NCBI GenBank assembly: GCA_029891385.1
Contig: CM057235.1
Span: 12,860,001 to 12,924,000 of the forward strand
DNA: 64,000 bases
DNA from: Erythroxylum novogranatense
Lineage: Eukaryota; Streptophyta; Magnoliopsida; Malpighiales; Erythroxylaceae
Reading direction: 5' to 3'
A program made the translations under genes and the position numbers. Below are positions 62,097-64,000 of this stretch, piece after piece; within the stretch, counting starts at the first letter, position 1, and every line of letters starts with the position of its first letter. Below the pieces are notes generated by a model. It saw only the letters and a list, made by a program, of their open reading frames with translations, searched no databases and had not been told where the DNA came from.

Positions 62097-64000
62097 TGTT
62101 GCACCCCAATTTTTAAGTGAAAATTTAGAAATAAAAATTGAAAAAGAAATGAGTGTTATTATGTATATGTTTAGGTGTAAATGTTTTTATACTTAAAGGA
62201 GAATGATGAGAAAAGAAATTATTGATTTTGATAATTTTGAGATTTGAATAGATTTGTATGGTTATGAAAGTTAACGTGAATTAGTGGATTGAAATGGAAG
62301 TTGAAAATCAGGAAATAAAGAGAAAAAGTGTGAGAATTTGAAGAATTAGGAAAGTTGATTTTTGTAGATAGAAAGTTTGACTTGAGAGTTGACTTTTTGA
62401 TTTAGGCATAATTTGATAAAAAGATCTTCATGAAACTTGTAGATTATGTTGAAAGCTTTTTGTCGCCATAAAGTTTGATGTTTTTCGATATCAGAAGTAA
62501 AAGTTATGATCAGTCAAAGTTAAGGTTATTTGACTTTGCTTTTGTAAATGTCCTTAAGTGTAGGATTGTGTATGCTGTGCTTTGAGACAAATTATGTTCT
62601 GATGTGGTTTGAATTGAGTTAAGTGGTCTTCATGAAATTCATAGAAGATTTTCCAAGCTTTACAATGATGTATATTATGCAATTAGTGGATGAGAGAATT
62701 GGGAGATATGAAATTTGGAAGTTTGGATGTGTTATAAGTTGACCTACGTTATGACATATTCTTTGAATGAGAAATTGACCTAGTTAGAGGTTGAATTAGC
62801 CTTTAAGTTCTTCATGAAAGTTGAAGATTTTGATTTGATCTTTATTTTGATATAAAGTATAGAATTATTGGATCATGGAATAATAAGTTATGATTTTTAC
62901 AAGTTTCTGTTACTGTTTTAGTATGATTATTAGTGGACAGAACTTTTGATTGGAAAATTGACTCTTTAAGAGGATAAATTGATTTTTCTGTCCTTCATGA
63001 AAGTTGTAGGTGACTTTCTGATCTTTGCAGTGATATAAATATGACATGTTTGGACTATGGGGTTGAAAAATAGAAATTTTGGAAGTTATATGATTGTTTA
63101 GGGATTTATAAATTGGGCAGAATCTTTGATTAGAAATTTGACCCCTTTAGAGATGGAATTAGTTTTCGAGTTCTTCATACAAGTTGTAGAACTTCCTTTG
63201 AGCTTTCTATTGATACCAAATTTCTCAAATTTGAATTTTGGAAGCAAAACATATGATTTTTGGAAAATTCGGATATATATATATATATATCTTTTTTTAA
63301 GAAAAAAAATTGGAAGCCCTCTCATATCCTTGGCGAGGAGGGTCTTTTTTACTTAATTATTATTATATTTTTATTTTTTTAATTTATTTAATTATTATTT
63401 CTATCTTATAGGCAATATGATCTTTTCCTATTCTTTTGTTCTTATCTTTTCCGTCCGACATCCGATTGACTTGATTTTTGAAGCGTTAGATTCCTAAGAT
63501 AATTATCTACATCTTCATGGGAAAATTATGAATTTTTTAGATTAAATTGAGGTTGATTAAATTAATCAATATGAGTCGGAAAATTTTTCAAACATAGTTC
63601 AGTATTTTGAGAAATTTTTAATCTGTGGTGATTCGATTGAAGTGATTCTTGAGGAAAAATAAAACTAAGACATGGGGCTACAAGTCATATGAAGGAATTA
63701 AATTTTAATTTTGCTCCTAAGATTTTCAATTTCTGAATTGAATTTCGGATTAGTGTGTAGTCTTGGATTAGAAACATCTGAAAGTATTTAGCTATAACTT
63801 TTGCTCTAGTAATCCAAATGGGGTGATTATTAATTTAGATTAAACTAGAGAAATAGGGCTACAATTGTTATGAAGGACTCGAGTTTCAATTTAGTCTTTA
63901 AGGCTATCAATTTTTGGATGGAAATAATGTGCTGAAAAATGTGTTAGCATAAGACTAATTTGAAATATTTTGAGCATAACTTTTGATGTAGTGCTCCAAA
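62097..64000 (+). mobile_element. P2 LTR start (runs off the window)
   Basis: TGTTGCACCCCAATTTTTAAG is a typical plus-strand start of a plant gypsy LTR, abruptly following M3 LTR sequence; the 5 bp before are AAAAC. The region holds a degenerate tandem array. The end, primer site and any interior lie beyond 64000. Frames at 63098-63356 on both strands are not supported. Confidence 0.7.
62420..63290. repeat. ~180-200-bp degenerate tandem array in P2 LTR
   Basis: Five diverged copies are marked by CTTCATGAAAGTTGTAGA-type words near 62426, 62628, 62810, 62993 and 63171 (spacings 202, 182, 183 and 178). The same word marks each unit of the 198-bp arrays in P1. Confidence 0.75.

Overview
This window looks like gene-poor, repeat-packed heterochromatin from a plant nuclear genome, probably a eudicot (species not identifiable by reading). 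The evidence is plant-type Ty1/copia and Ty3/gypsy retrotransposons, initiator-Met tRNA primer sites (TGGTATCAGAGC), an Athila/Tat-like primer site on the minus strand, and many decayed LTRs. I found no intact host gene and no RNA gene. Every coding trace belongs to a transposable element, and all of these are broken by stops, frameshifts or deletions.

Layout. 1-9945: a minus-strand Ty3/gypsy-like element (M1) with about 3.3 kb LTRs (TGTAACACC...GATGTTACA) and a non-coding interior; a related solo LTR sits inside its right LTR. 9946-16221: remains of Athila/Tat-like elements, namely a minus-strand tail, a protease fragment, then a plus-strand gag-protease element (A1) without RT or integrase. 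16222-27650: a three-level nest, a solo LTR (M2) containing a solo LTR of the M1 family, containing an Athila-like element that carries only one LTR. 27651-30341: a decayed Athila-associated open reading frame split by a MITE-like inverted-repeat element.

30342-57898: a plus-strand gypsy element (P1) with decayed RNase H and integrase-tail traces, PBS and PPT. Its downstream LTR is interrupted by two minus-strand Ty1/copia elements: copia-1 (36763-44258, target duplication ATATG) and copia-2 (46967-56549). 57962-62096: a minus-strand element (M3) truncated at both ends. 62097-64000: the start of another plus-strand gypsy LTR (P2) that leaves the window.

How the parts relate. Apart from the early Athila remnants, the order of events can be read from nesting: outer gypsy LTRs first, then solo LTRs, the one-LTR Athila insertion and the copia elements. 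The gypsy LTRs share a modular plan with a fast-changing repeat cassette at a similar place in each copy. The most unusual items are the one-LTR insertion with a reconstructable empty site (19254-23825), a perfect 45-bp-arm hairpin (16329-16424), the cassette swapping between LTRs, and the palindrome array of copia-2. All similarities were judged by eye; no alignments or database searches were run.
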